The notes: generated from the sequence alone by a model not told the origin. Counted from the stretch's first letter, positions 34,556 to 44,388 are shown. The stretch is DNA of 64,000 nucleotides from Bacillus sp. FJAT-45350 (GCF_002335805.1 NZ_NISU01000001.1:256079-320078); one strand, 5' to 3'. Numbers and translations are program-made.

Positions 34556-35662
34556 ATGGAAAATGAACAACTGATTGTCCCCTGGGATTTAGGCGAAGAA
34601 ATGGATGACTTTTATGTTCCGGAGTACATTGTAGAAATGGCTTATGAGGTAAATAAATATTACGACATGAATGTCAGTCATATGGAAGTTATTACGACGA
34701 AAGCTGATAAAGGTGGACTCATATGGAAGATTGAAACGGACAAAGGTCCACGAAGCTTAAAAATTTTACACAGACGGCCTACAAGAAGTTTATTTAGTCT
34801 TGGTGCACAAGAATATTTAGTAAAAGAGAAGAAAGCTAGAGTGCCAGCGATTATTCCAACGAAGGACGGTGAGCTTTACGTTGAAATGGGTGGCAAGCTC
34901 TGGTTTGTAGCAGAATGGATTGAGTCGCTTTTTCAAGTAGAAAAGGATTTAGGAGGAGCCAAAGACCTGTGTCATGCGATTGGGGAATTTCATCAACTAT
35001 CGAAAGGGTATACTCCCCCAGCAGGAGCTGAAATGGCTTCACGTTTGTACCGTTGGCCGAAAACGTATAAGAAAATAGTCAAGAAAATGGATTGGTTTCG
35101 AGATATTGCAAAGTTGTATAACGAAATGCCAGCAAGTAATAGTATTTTAAACGTAATAGATATGTTTGAAGAACAAGCAATAGAGGCAGTATCACGTTTA
35201 GAACAATCACAATACTATGACTTAATTGCAAGAGGAAATAAAGCCTGGGGCCTTGTTCATCAAGACTATGGCTGGTCTAATGGACAAAAAGGTGATGGTG
35301 GAATGTGGATTATTGACCTTGATGGTGTTGCATATGACCTACCTATTCGTGACCTTCGTAAACTAATTACAGGGACGATGGATGATTTAGGAGGCTGGGA
35401 TATTCATTGGGTAAAAGAAATGATTCAAGCCTATCATGAGGCAAATCCAATAGATGATGATATTTATGAAATGTTAATTATTGATATGTCACTACCAAAC
35501 TTATTCTACAAAAATGTGAAAGAACTAGTATATGAGCCATCGATATTTATGGATAACGAACTCGATATGTTAGTTCAAAGGATTGTAGACATTGATAAGA
35601 CTAAGTGGCCTGTTCTTGAAGAATTAGATGCAAATAGAAGTTGGTTAGGAGGCAAATCATAG
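34556..35662 (+). CDS. CotS/CotI-family spore coat kinase-like protein (copy 2)
   Basis: 368 residues, strongly similar along its whole length to the 31188 protein (shared blocks include RSLFSLGAQEYLVKEK and EMASRLYRWPKTYKK). It retains LVHQDYGWSNGQ and WIIDLDGVAYDLPIRDL, so any catalytic ability should be shared. ATG 34556 is set by GGAGG at 34544-34548. The stop TAG overlaps the following GTG. A tandem duplication of the cotS-cotSA pair is the simplest origin; B. subtilis has the comparable CotI/CotS duplication next to a single CotSA. Confidence 0.82.
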   Translation: MENEQLIVPWDLGEEMDDFYVPEYIVEMAYEVNKYYDMNVSHMEVITTKADKGGLIWKIETDKGPRSLKILHRRPTRSLFSLGAQEYLVKEKKARVPAIIPTKDGELYVEMGGKLWFVAEWIESLFQVEKDLGGAKDLCHAIGEFHQLSKGYTPPAGAEMASRLYRWPKTYKKIVKKMDWFRDIAKLYNEMPASNSILNVIDMFEEQAIEAVSRLEQSQYYDLIARGNKAWGLVHQDYGWSNGQKGDGGMWIIDLDGVAYDLPIRDLRKLITGTMDDLGGWDIHWVKEMIQAYHEANPIDDDIYEMLIIDMSLPNLFYKNVKELVYEPSIFMDNELDMLVQRIVDIDKTKWPVLEELDANRSWLGGKS

Positions 35663-37152
35663 TGAAAGTACTCATAATTTGTACGGAAAAATTACCAGTC
35701 CCTCCTGTACGAGGTGGAGCTATTCAAACGTATATCGCAGGAGCTGTTCCTACATTAAGTAAGAAGCATAGTATCACGATATTAGGTAGAACAGACCCGG
35801 ACCTTCCTAATGAAGAAACAATAGATAATATTCATTATGTTCGAACAGAAGGTGGTTTACTAGAAACATACCGTAAAGGTGTAATAAATTATTTAAAGTC
35901 AAATCCTTCTTTTGATTTAATTCATATCTTTAATCGACCTCGTTTAGTTAATCCAGTTCGTGATAGCACACCTAATGCGCGAATAGTACTAAGCATGCAT
36001 AATGATATGTTTCAACCTCAAAAAATTGACCAAGAAGAAGGGGCATTAGCGATAGAACAGGTTGACAAGATTATAACGATTAGTAATTATATCGGTCATG
36101 CTATTACAAATTTTTTTCCACAAGCTGCTCCTAAATTACGTACAATTTATTCAGGTGTTGATTTAAATCGTTTTGTCCCCTCTTACTCTGACAAAGCTCG
36201 TCCAATAAGGCAGTCAATTAGAAACGAATATCAACTTCAAAATAAAAAAGTGATATTATTTGCTGGTCGCTTATCTGCTAATAAAGGTGCGGATGTTCTC
36301 GTACGAGCGATACCTGAAGTTGCTAAAAAACATCCAGATGCTGCTTTGGTTCTTATGGGAGGTAAATGGTTTAGTGATGACGGTGTAACAGACTATATTG
36401 CTTATGTCCGTGCGCTAGCACAACGGTCTCAAGTTCCGATTATCACTACTGGATTTGTTGCCCCAGATAAAATTCAAGAATGGTTTGCGGCAGCTGATGT
36501 CTTTGTTTGTCCGTCACAATGGCAGGAGCCCCTTGCACGAGTTCACTATGAAGCGATGGCGGCGGGATTACCAATAGTGACAACAGATAGAGGTGGAAAC
36601 ACAGAGGTTATTGACTTAAATAAAAATGGTCTAATAGTTGAGAATCCGGAAGACCCTTCAGAATTTGCCAAGCACATTACTAATCTTTTATCAAATCCTT
36701 CAATTTGCAAGGAAATGGGTCAGTATGGGCGCAAAATCGCTGAACAAAAATACAATTGGAGTCGAGTCGTAAGTGATATTGAAAACGTTTGGAATGAGAT
36801 AGAATATAATATTCAAAATAACATTGAAATAGGAAGTCAAGAAGTAGTAGAAACAACAATGGAAAGTGAACAATTTGATGTTATTGAGCAGGTTAATGAA
36901 GAAGTACGTCCTGAGGTTGTAGTACCTCTTGAAACGCAAGAAGACGTATTGCCTCAACAAAGTATAACTGAGGAACATCAAAATGTGGTTGATGTTACTG
37001 AGAGGAAACGTAGAAGAAAGCGAAATAGAAACAGAAATAGAAGTAAGGTTAGAAGGAAACAAAATAGCTCTTCTGGACAAATTCTAGTAAGTTTCTCAGG
37101 TCAAAGAAAGTACTTTACATCTGGAGAACTGAAAAGACAAAACATCCGTTAG
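35662..37152 (+). CDS. CotSA-like GT4 glycosyltransferase (copy 2)
   Basis: 496 residues. The GT4 core (ICTEKLPVPPVRGGAIQTYI, YSGVDLNRFVP, FAGRLSANKGAD, EPLARVHYEAMAAGLPIVTT) is nearly identical to copy 1. The tail is shorter, acidic but non-repetitive, then basic (ERKRRRKRNRNRNRSKVRRK) and ends QILVSFSGQRKYFTSGEL, matching the copy 1 ending. Start GTG 35662, after TAGGAGG; the Leu codon at 35641 gives an unlikely extension. Its gene lies within the cotS-cotSA duplication. Confidence 0.84.
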   Translation: MKVLIICTEKLPVPPVRGGAIQTYIAGAVPTLSKKHSITILGRTDPDLPNEETIDNIHYVRTEGGLLETYRKGVINYLKSNPSFDLIHIFNRPRLVNPVRDSTPNARIVLSMHNDMFQPQKIDQEEGALAIEQVDKIITISNYIGHAITNFFPQAAPKLRTIYSGVDLNRFVPSYSDKARPIRQSIRNEYQLQNKKVILFAGRLSANKGADVLVRAIPEVAKKHPDAALVLMGGKWFSDDGVTDYIAYVRALAQRSQVPIITTGFVAPDKIQEWFAAADVFVCPSQWQEPLARVHYEAMAAGLPIVTTDRGGNTEVIDLNKNGLIVENPEDPSEFAKHITNLLSNPSICKEMGQYGRKIAEQKYNWSRVVSDIENVWNEIEYNIQNNIEIGSQEVVETTMESEQFDVIEQVNEEVRPEVVVPLETQEDVLPQQSITEEHQNVVDVTERKRRRKRNRNRNRSKVRRKQNSSSGQILVSFSGQRKYFTSGELKRQNIR

Positions 37153-37179
37153 AGGGAACTATAACATTAACCACTTCTA

Positions 37180-37211
37180 AGCCCGCTACAGTAATTGTAT
37201 CTTAGCGGGCT
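37180..37211. terminator. Bidirectional terminator between convergent genes
   Basis: AGCCCGCTA (37180-37188) pairs with TAGCGGGCT (37203-37211). It lies between cotSA copy 2 and the minus-strand glycosyltransferase. Confidence 0.75.
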
Positions 37212-37237
37212 ATAGGTTTGATAAACATTAAAAAATT

Positions 37238-38329
37238 CTACCCATTTATAATCTGCTTAATAAATTCGACATACTGTTTCCCGCTTACCTCAGTAGAAAA
37301 CTTTTCCTCAACTTCAAGAAGGGCATTTTTAATCAATCTATTTCTAGTTTTTGTATCATCTAAAAGACTATGTATCTGTCTAATGGCCATTTTTGTATTG
37401 TTTGTTTTGTATAGTTTTCCACTGCAATCGTCTGTAATGACTTCAGGAATTGCTGAGTTTTGAGGTGCGATGACAGGGCAACCACAAGCCATTGCCTCAG
37501 TGAAAATATTACCAAACGATTCAAATTTTGTTGTAGAAAATAGACACCCCCCTGAATAAGCAACCTTATTATAGTAAAGAGGAAGATCTTTGTAAGAAAT
37601 GCTAGGGAACCATGTAAGATACTTTTCTATGCCTAGACGTTTACATTCCAATAAAAACCTTTCTTTTTCTTTACTTTTTATCCCACCAATAATCCAAAAG
37701 TAAAGATCGTTTCTATAAGTAGTAATTCTAGAAACTACTTTTAATAAAAATTCCCAATTTTTTTGCAAATTATTAATATTTCCAATCCATGCGATGATTT
37801 TCTTATTTTGAGGGAGTAATGGTTCGGGAACTTCGAAACAATGTTCCTTCTTCATCGGTTTAAAAAGTGTTGTGTTAACGGTATTATGAATGACCTGAAC
37901 GGGAATAGTTTTTGTTGAAAGTACAGAGTTAACAAGTGATTTCTGAAAGTTTGAAGGTACGACAATATAAGATGGCCTTAATTTGCCGAGGTTCTTATAT
38001 TGACGGCGCACATAGCTTTTAATAGGAACTCTAGATTCAAAAATGATTTTGCCAGCAAATCCAGATTGTGCAATTAGTGGATACATCTCTTGATAATCTA
38101 TGTTAATAAGACAATCATAGTTATTTTCCTTTAGTAAACGGAGTATATCTTCGTTATTGCTTGTTATAAAGAGTTGAGAAACTGATTCCATCATAACTCT
38201 TCCACCGTTATCTTCAGTATATAAAAAATCAGTTGTAATACCATGCTTATAAAAGTAAGCAGCACGATTACGCCAGCCTGCATTAACCCCTCCTATTGAT
38301 AGGCGTCTCCATATAACCAGTATTTTCAT
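37238..38329 (-). CDS. GT4 glycosyltransferase
   Basis: 363 residues. N-terminal WRRLSIGGVNAGWRNRAAYF marks the acceptor lobe. The C-terminal lobe has KIIAWIGNINNLQKNWEFLL and FESFGNIFTEAMACGCPVIA (EX7E-type), which bind the nucleotide-sugar. Single gene, minus strand, facing away from ytcB. ATG 38329 is set by AAGGAGAG. No lipid-anchoring or membrane segment. Probably adds a sugar in the spore-coat glycan; donor unknown. Confidence 0.82.
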   Translation of the reverse strand: MKILVIWRRLSIGGVNAGWRNRAAYFYKHGITTDFLYTEDNGGRVMMESVSQLFITSNNEDILRLLKENNYDCLINIDYQEMYPLIAQSGFAGKIIFESRVPIKSYVRRQYKNLGKLRPSYIVVPSNFQKSLVNSVLSTKTIPVQVIHNTVNTTLFKPMKKEHCFEVPEPLLPQNKKIIAWIGNINNLQKNWEFLLKVVSRITTYRNDLYFWIIGGIKSKEKERFLLECKRLGIEKYLTWFPSISYKDLPLYYNKVAYSGGCLFSTTKFESFGNIFTEAMACGCPVIAPQNSAIPEVITDDCSGKLYKTNNTKMAIRQIHSLLDDTKTRNRLIKNALLEVEEKFSTEVSGKQYVEFIKQIING

Positions 38330-38454
38330 TTTTTCTCTCCTTGTTTTTACCACGTTGAAACTTTTTGGTTTTAGTTTATTAATATTCTAGATTAATAAAT
38401 CTTATGTGAATATCTAGTAACTACATTACTCACATAATTAGACAGTCGACAGTT

Positions 38455-38482
38455 ACTGATATAGCCAGCGTTGCATAGTTTA
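38455..38482 (+). promoter_or_regulatory. Sigma-K-like promoter upstream of ytcB
   Basis: AC at 38455-38456, 17-base spacer, CATAGTTTA at 38474-38482: full match to the sigma-K pattern. ytcB starts 51 bases downstream. Confidence 0.65.
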
Positions 38483-38532
38483 CTGTATAACAATCATTAT
38501 GTCGGTTAAGACAAAGGTAAGGAGAGAAAGAA

Positions 38533-39480
38533 GTGAAAAGAAAAGCTTTAGTTACTGGATGTGCTGGTTTTATTGGATCGACTTTATCAGAGGCTTTAAT
38601 AAAGCAAGGGTATCATGTAACAGGTGTGGATTGTTTTACGGGAAATTATCCTAGATGGATCAAAGAGAGAAATCTACAATCCCTTATAAATTATCCAAAC
38701 TTTACTTGGATTGAAGCGGATTTATGTAAGCTAGATTTAAAGTCATTAGTAGACGAACAAAATGTCGTTTTTCATCAAGCAGCTCTGCCAGGAGTGAGGT
38801 TAAGTTGGAATAAGGAATTTAAAGAGTATGTCGACAATAATATATTAGCAACACAACTACTACTTGAGGCAGTAAAAAATAGTAACATAGACAAATTTGT
38901 CTACGCTTCATCCTCATCTATATATGGATCGATGAATGGTCCAACAAAGGAAGAACAAATACCTTCTCCATATTCTCCGTACGGCTCAACAAAATTATCA
39001 GGTGAACATCTATGTCATTTATACTTTGCCAATTATCAAGTGCCTGTTGTTTCATTACGATATTTTACAGTGTACGGTCCAAGACAAAGACCTGATATGG
39101 CATTTCATCGATTTATTAAAAATATTTTACTTGATCAACCGATTAATGTATTTGGAGATGGAAGTCAAACACGGGATTTTACTTTTATTAAGGACGCTGT
39201 TAAAGCGAACCTGCTTGCGATGGAAAAAGGGAAGCCAGGTGAGGTTTATAATGTAGGAGGTGGTTCAAACATAGCACTTATTGATGTTATAGAAACACTA
39301 GGAAAAATTATGAGTAAGCAACCAAAGATTAACTATTTACCAGAACAACCAGGTGATGCTAAGCATACTAACTCTGATATATCGAAAGCTCAACTAGAAT
39401 TAGGTTACTCACCAAGCTATCCATTAGAAAAAGGTTTAACGGAACAAGTTGCGTATATTAAGTCTCTGTATAAGTTGTAA
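38533..39480 (+). CDS. ytcB: YtcB-like UDP-sugar epimerase (extended SDR)
   Basis: 315 residues. VTGCAGFIGSTLSEAL is the Rossmann loop, ASSSSIYG and Y-x3-K in SPYGSTKLSGEHL form the active site, and FGDGSQTRDFTFIKDAVKAN is typical of UDP-glucuronate/UDP-glucose 4-epimerases. Length equals B. subtilis YtcB. With ytcA (UDP-glucuronate) in the window, conversion to UDP-galacturonate is a reasonable guess, though not proven. GTG 38533 with AAGGAGAG upstream. It is followed 11 bases later by the ytcC-like gene, as in B. subtilis. Confidence 0.84.
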   Translation: MKRKALVTGCAGFIGSTLSEALIKQGYHVTGVDCFTGNYPRWIKERNLQSLINYPNFTWIEADLCKLDLKSLVDEQNVVFHQAALPGVRLSWNKEFKEYVDNNILATQLLLEAVKNSNIDKFVYASSSSIYGSMNGPTKEEQIPSPYSPYGSTKLSGEHLCHLYFANYQVPVVSLRYFTVYGPRQRPDMAFHRFIKNILLDQPINVFGDGSQTRDFTFIKDAVKANLLAMEKGKPGEVYNVGGGSNIALIDVIETLGKIMSKQPKINYLPEQPGDAKHTNSDISKAQLELGYSPSYPLEKGLTEQVAYIKSLYKL

Positions 39481-39491
39481 AGGGGGAATAT

Positions 39492-40565
39492 ATGAAGGAT
39501 TCAGCAATTGTTCATTATTTAATGAACAACTTAAATCCGTATCATGATGAGTTTATATATAATCAAATCTCAAGATTGACGAAATTTCATACAATATTGA
39601 TTGGACCTTTTCACAAAAGAAGAAAGCAAGGACTATCAATTAAAAATTTCTATAATATTGAGGACATAAATTTTGAAACTTTTATTAAAGAACAAAACGT
39701 AAAGGTAATTCATTCCCATCATGGTGGTCAGGCATTAACTATTTTACAAATTTGTAAACATTATAATATTCCACTTATCGTAAGCATGCGAGGGCGTGAT
39801 GGATCAGCACATGAAATGGCATTTCAACGGAATTGGAACCGTTATAAAGAGTTGAAAGAGTATGCTTCTATGTATTTACCTGTGTGTCAATTTCTTGCAA
39901 ATGATTTGTTGAAATTAGGGTTTCCGAAAGAAAAAATCAATGTATTATATGGGGGAATTGATGTACAAAAGTTTCCTTATGTTGAGCACAGATTACCTTT
40001 ACAAGGAAAGATAAGATTATTATCTGTTGGACGACTAGTTAAGAAAAAAGGGTTTGATACATTACTTGATGCTTTTATGAAAGTACATGAGAAGTACCCT
40101 ATGATTACACTCGATATTATTGGTTATGGTTCCGAATGGGATAATATTGAATCGATAATAAATAGACATCAATTAAATCAGGTTGTAAGACTTAGAGGGA
40201 GAATGAAACCTAATCAAATTATTCGAGAGATGAAGAAAGCAGATATCTTTTGTTTAGCTAGTCAAACGGCTTCAGATGGGGATGTAGAAGGTATTCCTAA
40301 TGCTTTAAAGGAAGCGATGGCAAGTGGACTTCCTGTTATTTCAACTAAAAATGGAGGTATCACTGAATTAATTACTCACCATAAGACAGGGTATTTAGTT
40401 CCAGAAAGAAATCCTGAACAACTAGCTATTGGGATTGAATTTTTTATTGAGAATCCAGAGATATGGACTGAATACACAAGGAACGCCCGATTGAAGGTTG
40501 AAGAACAATTTAATCTAGAAAAACAAATTAAAGTTCAAGAAGAATTTTATGAAAGAGTACGTTAG
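39492..40565 (+). CDS. ytcC: YtcC-like GT4 glycosyltransferase
   Basis: 357 residues. The N-terminal lobe reads SAIVHYLMNNLNPYHDEFIY and IHSHHGGQALTILQI; the C-terminal lobe has LLSVGRLVKKKGFDTLLDAF and EGIPNALKEAMASGLPVIST (EX7E-type). Cotranscribed with ytcB from the sigma-K-like promoter. AGGGGGA lies upstream of ATG 39492. Transcription should stop at the hairpin 40566-40609. Confidence 0.8.
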   Translation: MKDSAIVHYLMNNLNPYHDEFIYNQISRLTKFHTILIGPFHKRRKQGLSIKNFYNIEDINFETFIKEQNVKVIHSHHGGQALTILQICKHYNIPLIVSMRGRDGSAHEMAFQRNWNRYKELKEYASMYLPVCQFLANDLLKLGFPKEKINVLYGGIDVQKFPYVEHRLPLQGKIRLLSVGRLVKKKGFDTLLDAFMKVHEKYPMITLDIIGYGSEWDNIESIINRHQLNQVVRLRGRMKPNQIIREMKKADIFCLASQTASDGDVEGIPNALKEAMASGLPVISTKNGGITELITHHKTGYLVPERNPEQLAIGIEFFIENPEIWTEYTRNARLKVEEQFNLEKQIKVQEEFYERVR

Positions 40566-40609
40566 AAGGTTGTTCAAAAAGGATTAGGTTCTCCTTTTTG
40601 AACAACCTT
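40566..40609 (+). terminator. Terminator of the ytcBC operon (dispersed hairpin family)
   Basis: Perfect 18-base stem AAGGTTGTTCAAAAAGGA (40566-40583) with 40592-40609, followed by TTATAAT. Best copy of the repeated hairpin. Confidence 0.8.
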
Positions 40610-40740
40610 TTATAATACCTGGTGGAATACACTACGTCATCTATAAAAGTAGGTTTTGTATTATTAACATATTAAATGGCATCGGACTCATAAAATATAA
40701 TAATTACTATTATTGGTCATATGTTTTGGGGTGAAGTTTG

Positions 40741-41886
40741 TTGGAGAGAAACTGGAAGATAGAGGAAGCTAATGCGAAGCAAAAGGTTAATTATGATGAG
40801 TCATATATTAAAAAGATTAAGCAACCCTTTTCCGTATTATTTCTACTTCCTGTAAGAGGTGGAAGTGGTGGCACTCATTCTGTAGTACAAGAAACGATGG
40901 GACTTCGGTCTTTAAATGTAGGTGCCACAATAGCAATACAACGGAAACATCAACAAAATTATTTAGACCTATATCCCGAGTGCAAAGAGAATTTTATCTT
41001 TTATAAAAATCATAAAGAGCTCATACGAATTTCGAGTTCTTACGACATTGTTGTGGCGACTATTTTTTCTTCAATTGCAATATTAAAAAAAATAATAGAA
41101 AATCATCCATTTATTAGACCAGCATACTATATTCAAGACTATGAGCCATTGTTTTATTCAAAAGAAGATAGAAGATATAAAGTTGCTCAACAATCGTATG
41201 AAGAAGTTCCAAATATTTATGCATTTGCAAAAACACAATGGTTATGTAATGTAGTGGAAAAAAAGCACGGGATAAATGTTCAGAAAGTAGAACCTAGCCT
41301 AGACCATGAGATATATAAGCCTACCTTAATGTTAAATAATGAATGCGGTACAATTCGTCTAGTGGCAATGATAAGACCTTCAACACAAAGACGTTCACCA
41401 CAAGAAACTTTGAGGGTATTACAGAAAATAAAAGAAAAATATGAGGAGAAAGTGAACATAAATATTTTTGGGTGTTCAGATAAGGAACTAACTACACTAC
41501 AATTCAGTAAAAATTTTACCTTTACTAATTACGGAATATTAAAAAGGGGAGAAGTAGCTAAATTATTACAAGCATCTGATATTTTTCTCGATTTATCATC
41601 ATATCAAGCATTTGGGCGAACTGGTTTAGAAGCCATGGCTGTTGGATGCTCAACAGTACTCCCATTGATTGGTGGAACTAATGAATATGCGACTCATAAA
41701 GAGAATTGTTATTTAGTAGATGTTAAAAAGACGGATGAGGTACTAGAAATTATTTCACAGTTAATTGAAAATCAATCAATAAGAGAGCTTTTTTCTCAAA
41801 ATGGTAAAAAAACAGCAAGCAATTATTCTATCGAAAAGGCATCACGATGTATATACAGTTTATTTATAGAATTAATGGGTATATAA
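40741..41886 (+). CDS. GT4 glycosyltransferase (WsaF-like)
   Basis: 381 residues. VLFLLPVRGGSGGTHSVVQE and ATIFSSIAIL, followed by AYYIQDYEPLFY, recall bacterial S-layer rhamnosyltransferases of the WsaF group. The C-terminal lobe has LVAMIRPSTQRRSPQETLRV and QAFGRTGLEAMAVGCSTVLP. Start is TTG 40741 (or the adjacent TTG 40738), with GGGGTGA at 40727-40733. Single gene; a CATAAAATA motif at 40689 lacks a spaced AC, so its promoter is uncertain. Rhamnose as donor would fit spsI/spsL, but is inferred. Confidence 0.78.
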   Translation: MERNWKIEEANAKQKVNYDESYIKKIKQPFSVLFLLPVRGGSGGTHSVVQETMGLRSLNVGATIAIQRKHQQNYLDLYPECKENFIFYKNHKELIRISSSYDIVVATIFSSIAILKKIIENHPFIRPAYYIQDYEPLFYSKEDRRYKVAQQSYEEVPNIYAFAKTQWLCNVVEKKHGINVQKVEPSLDHEIYKPTLMLNNECGTIRLVAMIRPSTQRRSPQETLRVLQKIKEKYEEKVNINIFGCSDKELTTLQFSKNFTFTNYGILKRGEVAKLLQASDIFLDLSSYQAFGRTGLEAMAVGCSTVLPLIGGTNEYATHKENCYLVDVKKTDEVLEIISQLIENQSIRELFSQNGKKTASNYSIEKASRCIYSLFIELMGI

Positions 41887-41989
41887 TCGTTCAGTATTTG
41901 AGTTACAGTAGAACTACCTATAGGCTATAACTGTGTCAAATTACTCAGGGATACCATATTGATTGAGTTAGTAGATATACAATAAGTAA

Positions 41990-42400
41990 ATCATCTAGCT
42001 TCACCTGCTTCTCCAAGTTTTATCAAGCTGCTCTATTTGAAACAATTGAAGTGACCACTATTGGAACAATGAATTTGCTTACCTTAGATAAACAAACAAG
42101 CAAAATTCGTTTATACGAGTACTAGTGAAGTATACGGTGAACCAGAAGTACATCCTCAACCTGAAGGCTACAGTGGTTCGGTAGATTTCAAGAAATATAA
42201 AGGGGTCACTCAGCCTATTGAAGGTGTTTCATCACTATTAGTAGAGTCAATTAAGAATACTACAATAACAGGGTTAATACCAAAAGATTATGTGGAAATA
42301 ACAATAGTTCCGAGAGGTGAAACTGATCGTTGGTAATGGTATGGTCTTACAAAACAGATTCTGCATTATGCTGATATTGTTCCAAAAAGAAATTAGTTCA
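41990..42400 (+). pseudogene. Frameshifted fragment of a UDP-glucuronate decarboxylase-like SDR, fused to unknown debris
   Basis: In shifting frames one reads LASPASP, QAALFETIEVTTIGTMNLLT and TSTSEVYGEPEVHPQPEGYS, which are the hallmark middle part of UXS-type SDRs (normally TSTSEVYGDPEVHPQPE-Y). At least two frameshifts occur. From ~42187 the open frame continues as KKYKGVTQPIEGVSSLLVES and DYVEITIVPRGETDRW, which I do not recognise. Interval 41887-42548 has no intact gene. Confidence 0.7.
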
Positions 42401-42548
42401 GTATGGGCTACACAAGGAATGATTTATCTGGAGAGTTTTTGGGATTTACTTAGGTAATAATCGGTTGCTTTAGTAGGAAGGTGTGCGCATGAAGCTACTC
42501 CTATAAGAATAGTTGGATTAGACCAAGAAAGAAAAGTAATAAGTAGAA

Positions 42549-42971
42549 TTAGATATTAAAAATTGCTTTTTTGTGCTTAAAGTTAGTCGTATAAATTCTG
42601 TTCCAAAACTCCCCTGATACAAAAACTTTTTCGTGATTCTTATGGGACTCAATATGCTTAGTAATGAAATGTTTCTCGGGTAGCATGTCGCTGTCACTAA
42701 AAATAATAATTTCACCGGTGTAAGCTTCTATACCACGGTTTCTTGCAAAAGCCCTTGCTTTATTTAGAGGGAGGGATAGTAATTTTAGGTCATATTTAAT
42801 TTGCAGATTTGATATTGCTTCTTTTGTTCCATCTGTAGATCCATCATCAACGACAATAATTTCAAATTGTTCATTCGGGAATGTTTGCTAAGTATAAGAG
42901 CATAAAGTTAATCGTAGTCTTTCAACAGCATTAAATGAAGATATGATGATACTGACTTTTTTCTTGTTCAA
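42549..42971 (-). pseudogene. GT2 glycosyltransferase remnant with in-frame stop
   Basis: From TTG 42971 (AAGGAGG upstream) it reads NKKKVSIIISSFNAVERLRL, then a TAG at 42888-42890, then QTFPNEQFEIIVVDDGSTDG, LNKARAFARNRGIEAYTGEI and FSDSDMLPEKHF. The frame is otherwise open for 140 codons and ends early, lacking the C-terminal acceptor region. Related to the GT2 domain of the 43149 gene on the opposite strand. Confidence 0.8.
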
Positions 42972-43088
42972 AGTTCCTACCTCCTTGTTAGCTTAGGAAA
43001 TATACGCTCTGACACAAAAGAAGGTACTAAATTAATGCAACAATACCTATTCTTTATTCTATGAAGCCCTTATTACTTTGTGCAAAGC

Positions 43089-43116
43089 ACTAATAACAAA
43101 AGAAGCTCATAGGATA
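43089..43116 (+). promoter_or_regulatory. Sigma-K-like promoter
   Basis: AC at 43089-43090, 17-base spacer, CATAGGATA at 43108-43116: full match. It is 33 bases before the GT2 gene start. Confidence 0.65.
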
Positions 43117-43148
43117 AAGCAGTATGCAGTTGAAGTGGAGGGGACATG

Positions 43149-44324
43149 ATGGGGAAAATAGACGTCAGCATAATCATTCCATCTTACAATAAATATCCAC
43201 TGAATTTACTCACATTATCTAGCTTAGAAATACAAACATTTGATTTATCTAGAATTGAAGTTATTTTTATAGACGATGCTTCAACTGATGAAACAATGAA
43301 AATTAAGGAAGAATATTCACCATCTTATGAATTTCGGTATATCCGTTGTGAAAAAAATATAGGAAGAGCTAAAGCAAGAAACCTAGGTGTTCAAGTTGCT
43401 AGAGGTACTGTGTTACTTTTTTTAGATGCAGAAATGCTAGTCGCTCCTCAATTTATCCATGCTCACTTACGTCATCATGAGCAAAATCCTAACCTAATAG
43501 TAACTGGAGCACTAGAACTCCAGTCTATCTACTCATTTATTTTGCCCGGATTTTCTAATGAACAATTACATGAGTTAAAACAAAAGATAGGTAGCGATGA
43601 TAAAGTAAAGAATGAATATCTTAAATTTAGAAGGCAGAGTGAGGATGCTATTCAGCTATTATCAATAGCTGATATAAAACATGACCAATTGAAATCTGTT
43701 TCTATTAAACGAAGTAATATGGAAAAAGAAATAACAAGGAAATTCGGTTCTAGTTTCACCAATTTTGAATTACCATGGTTAGCTTTTTTAAGTGGAAATG
43801 TTTCATTGACAAAGGCCAGTTTTGATGAAGCGGGTTGGTATGATGAGCGATTTAAAGGTTATGGTTGGGAAGACAGAGAGTTAGGTTATCGGTTACACAA
43901 ATTAGGGAAGCAATTTGTTTTCGAAAAAATGGCTATTAGTTACCATCAAGAACATCCAATTTCAAAAGGTAAATTCCAAGAATCAATGAAAAATCTGAGG
44001 TTATTCCAAGAAATACATGCCGATATTGATGTCCTAGTATTAAGTCTTCAATACATGAATACGAGAACAAAGTATAATGAAATTAATTCAATTCTACGGG
44101 AATATAAAAAACTATGTTGGAAATATCCTTCAGAATTCACCACTTTTAAATCTGCATACGAAGCGATGTTGAAAAGGGCAACCTATTTATTAAACGAAGG
44201 GGTTCTAGTAAGAAAATTATTAGATCAAATGTATGAAGATTTAGATAAAGAAATCAAACATCTGACTAAGCTGAAAAAGTATAAAAATTTACTTAACTCC
44301 TTTCATAAATTACTGAAGATGTAA
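43149..44324 (+). CDS. GT2 glycosyltransferase
   Basis: 391 residues. GT2 domain: VSIIIPSYNKYPLNLLTLSS, VIFIDDASTDETMK, GRAKARNLGVQVARG, and LLFLDAEMLV in the DXD position. The second half holds FKGYGWEDRELGYRLHKLGK, an ExxE/EDRE segment typical of galactosyl/GalNAc-transferase-like C-terminal modules (Glyco_transf_7C), and a helical lysine-rich end. ATG 43149 (spacing 7 from GGAGG) rather than ATG 43146. Probably cotranscribed with the next gene. Confidence 0.82.
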   Translation: MGKIDVSIIIPSYNKYPLNLLTLSSLEIQTFDLSRIEVIFIDDASTDETMKIKEEYSPSYEFRYIRCEKNIGRAKARNLGVQVARGTVLLFLDAEMLVAPQFIHAHLRHHEQNPNLIVTGALELQSIYSFILPGFSNEQLHELKQKIGSDDKVKNEYLKFRRQSEDAIQLLSIADIKHDQLKSVSIKRSNMEKEITRKFGSSFTNFELPWLAFLSGNVSLTKASFDEAGWYDERFKGYGWEDRELGYRLHKLGKQFVFEKMAISYHQEHPISKGKFQESMKNLRLFQEIHADIDVLVLSLQYMNTRTKYNEINSILREYKKLCWKYPSEFTTFKSAYEAMLKRATYLLNEGVLVRKLLDQMYEDLDKEIKHLTKLKKYKNLLNSFHKLLKM

Positions 44325-44388
44325 AGGTAACATGAAAAGGTTGGAATCTAATAAAAAGACGATTTTTTCGTTATAGAAGGTGCTATAT

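Noticed and set aside
40689-40697. Sigma-K promoter for the 40741 gene
   Set aside because: CATAAAATA fits the -10, but the nearest AC gives a 20-base spacer.
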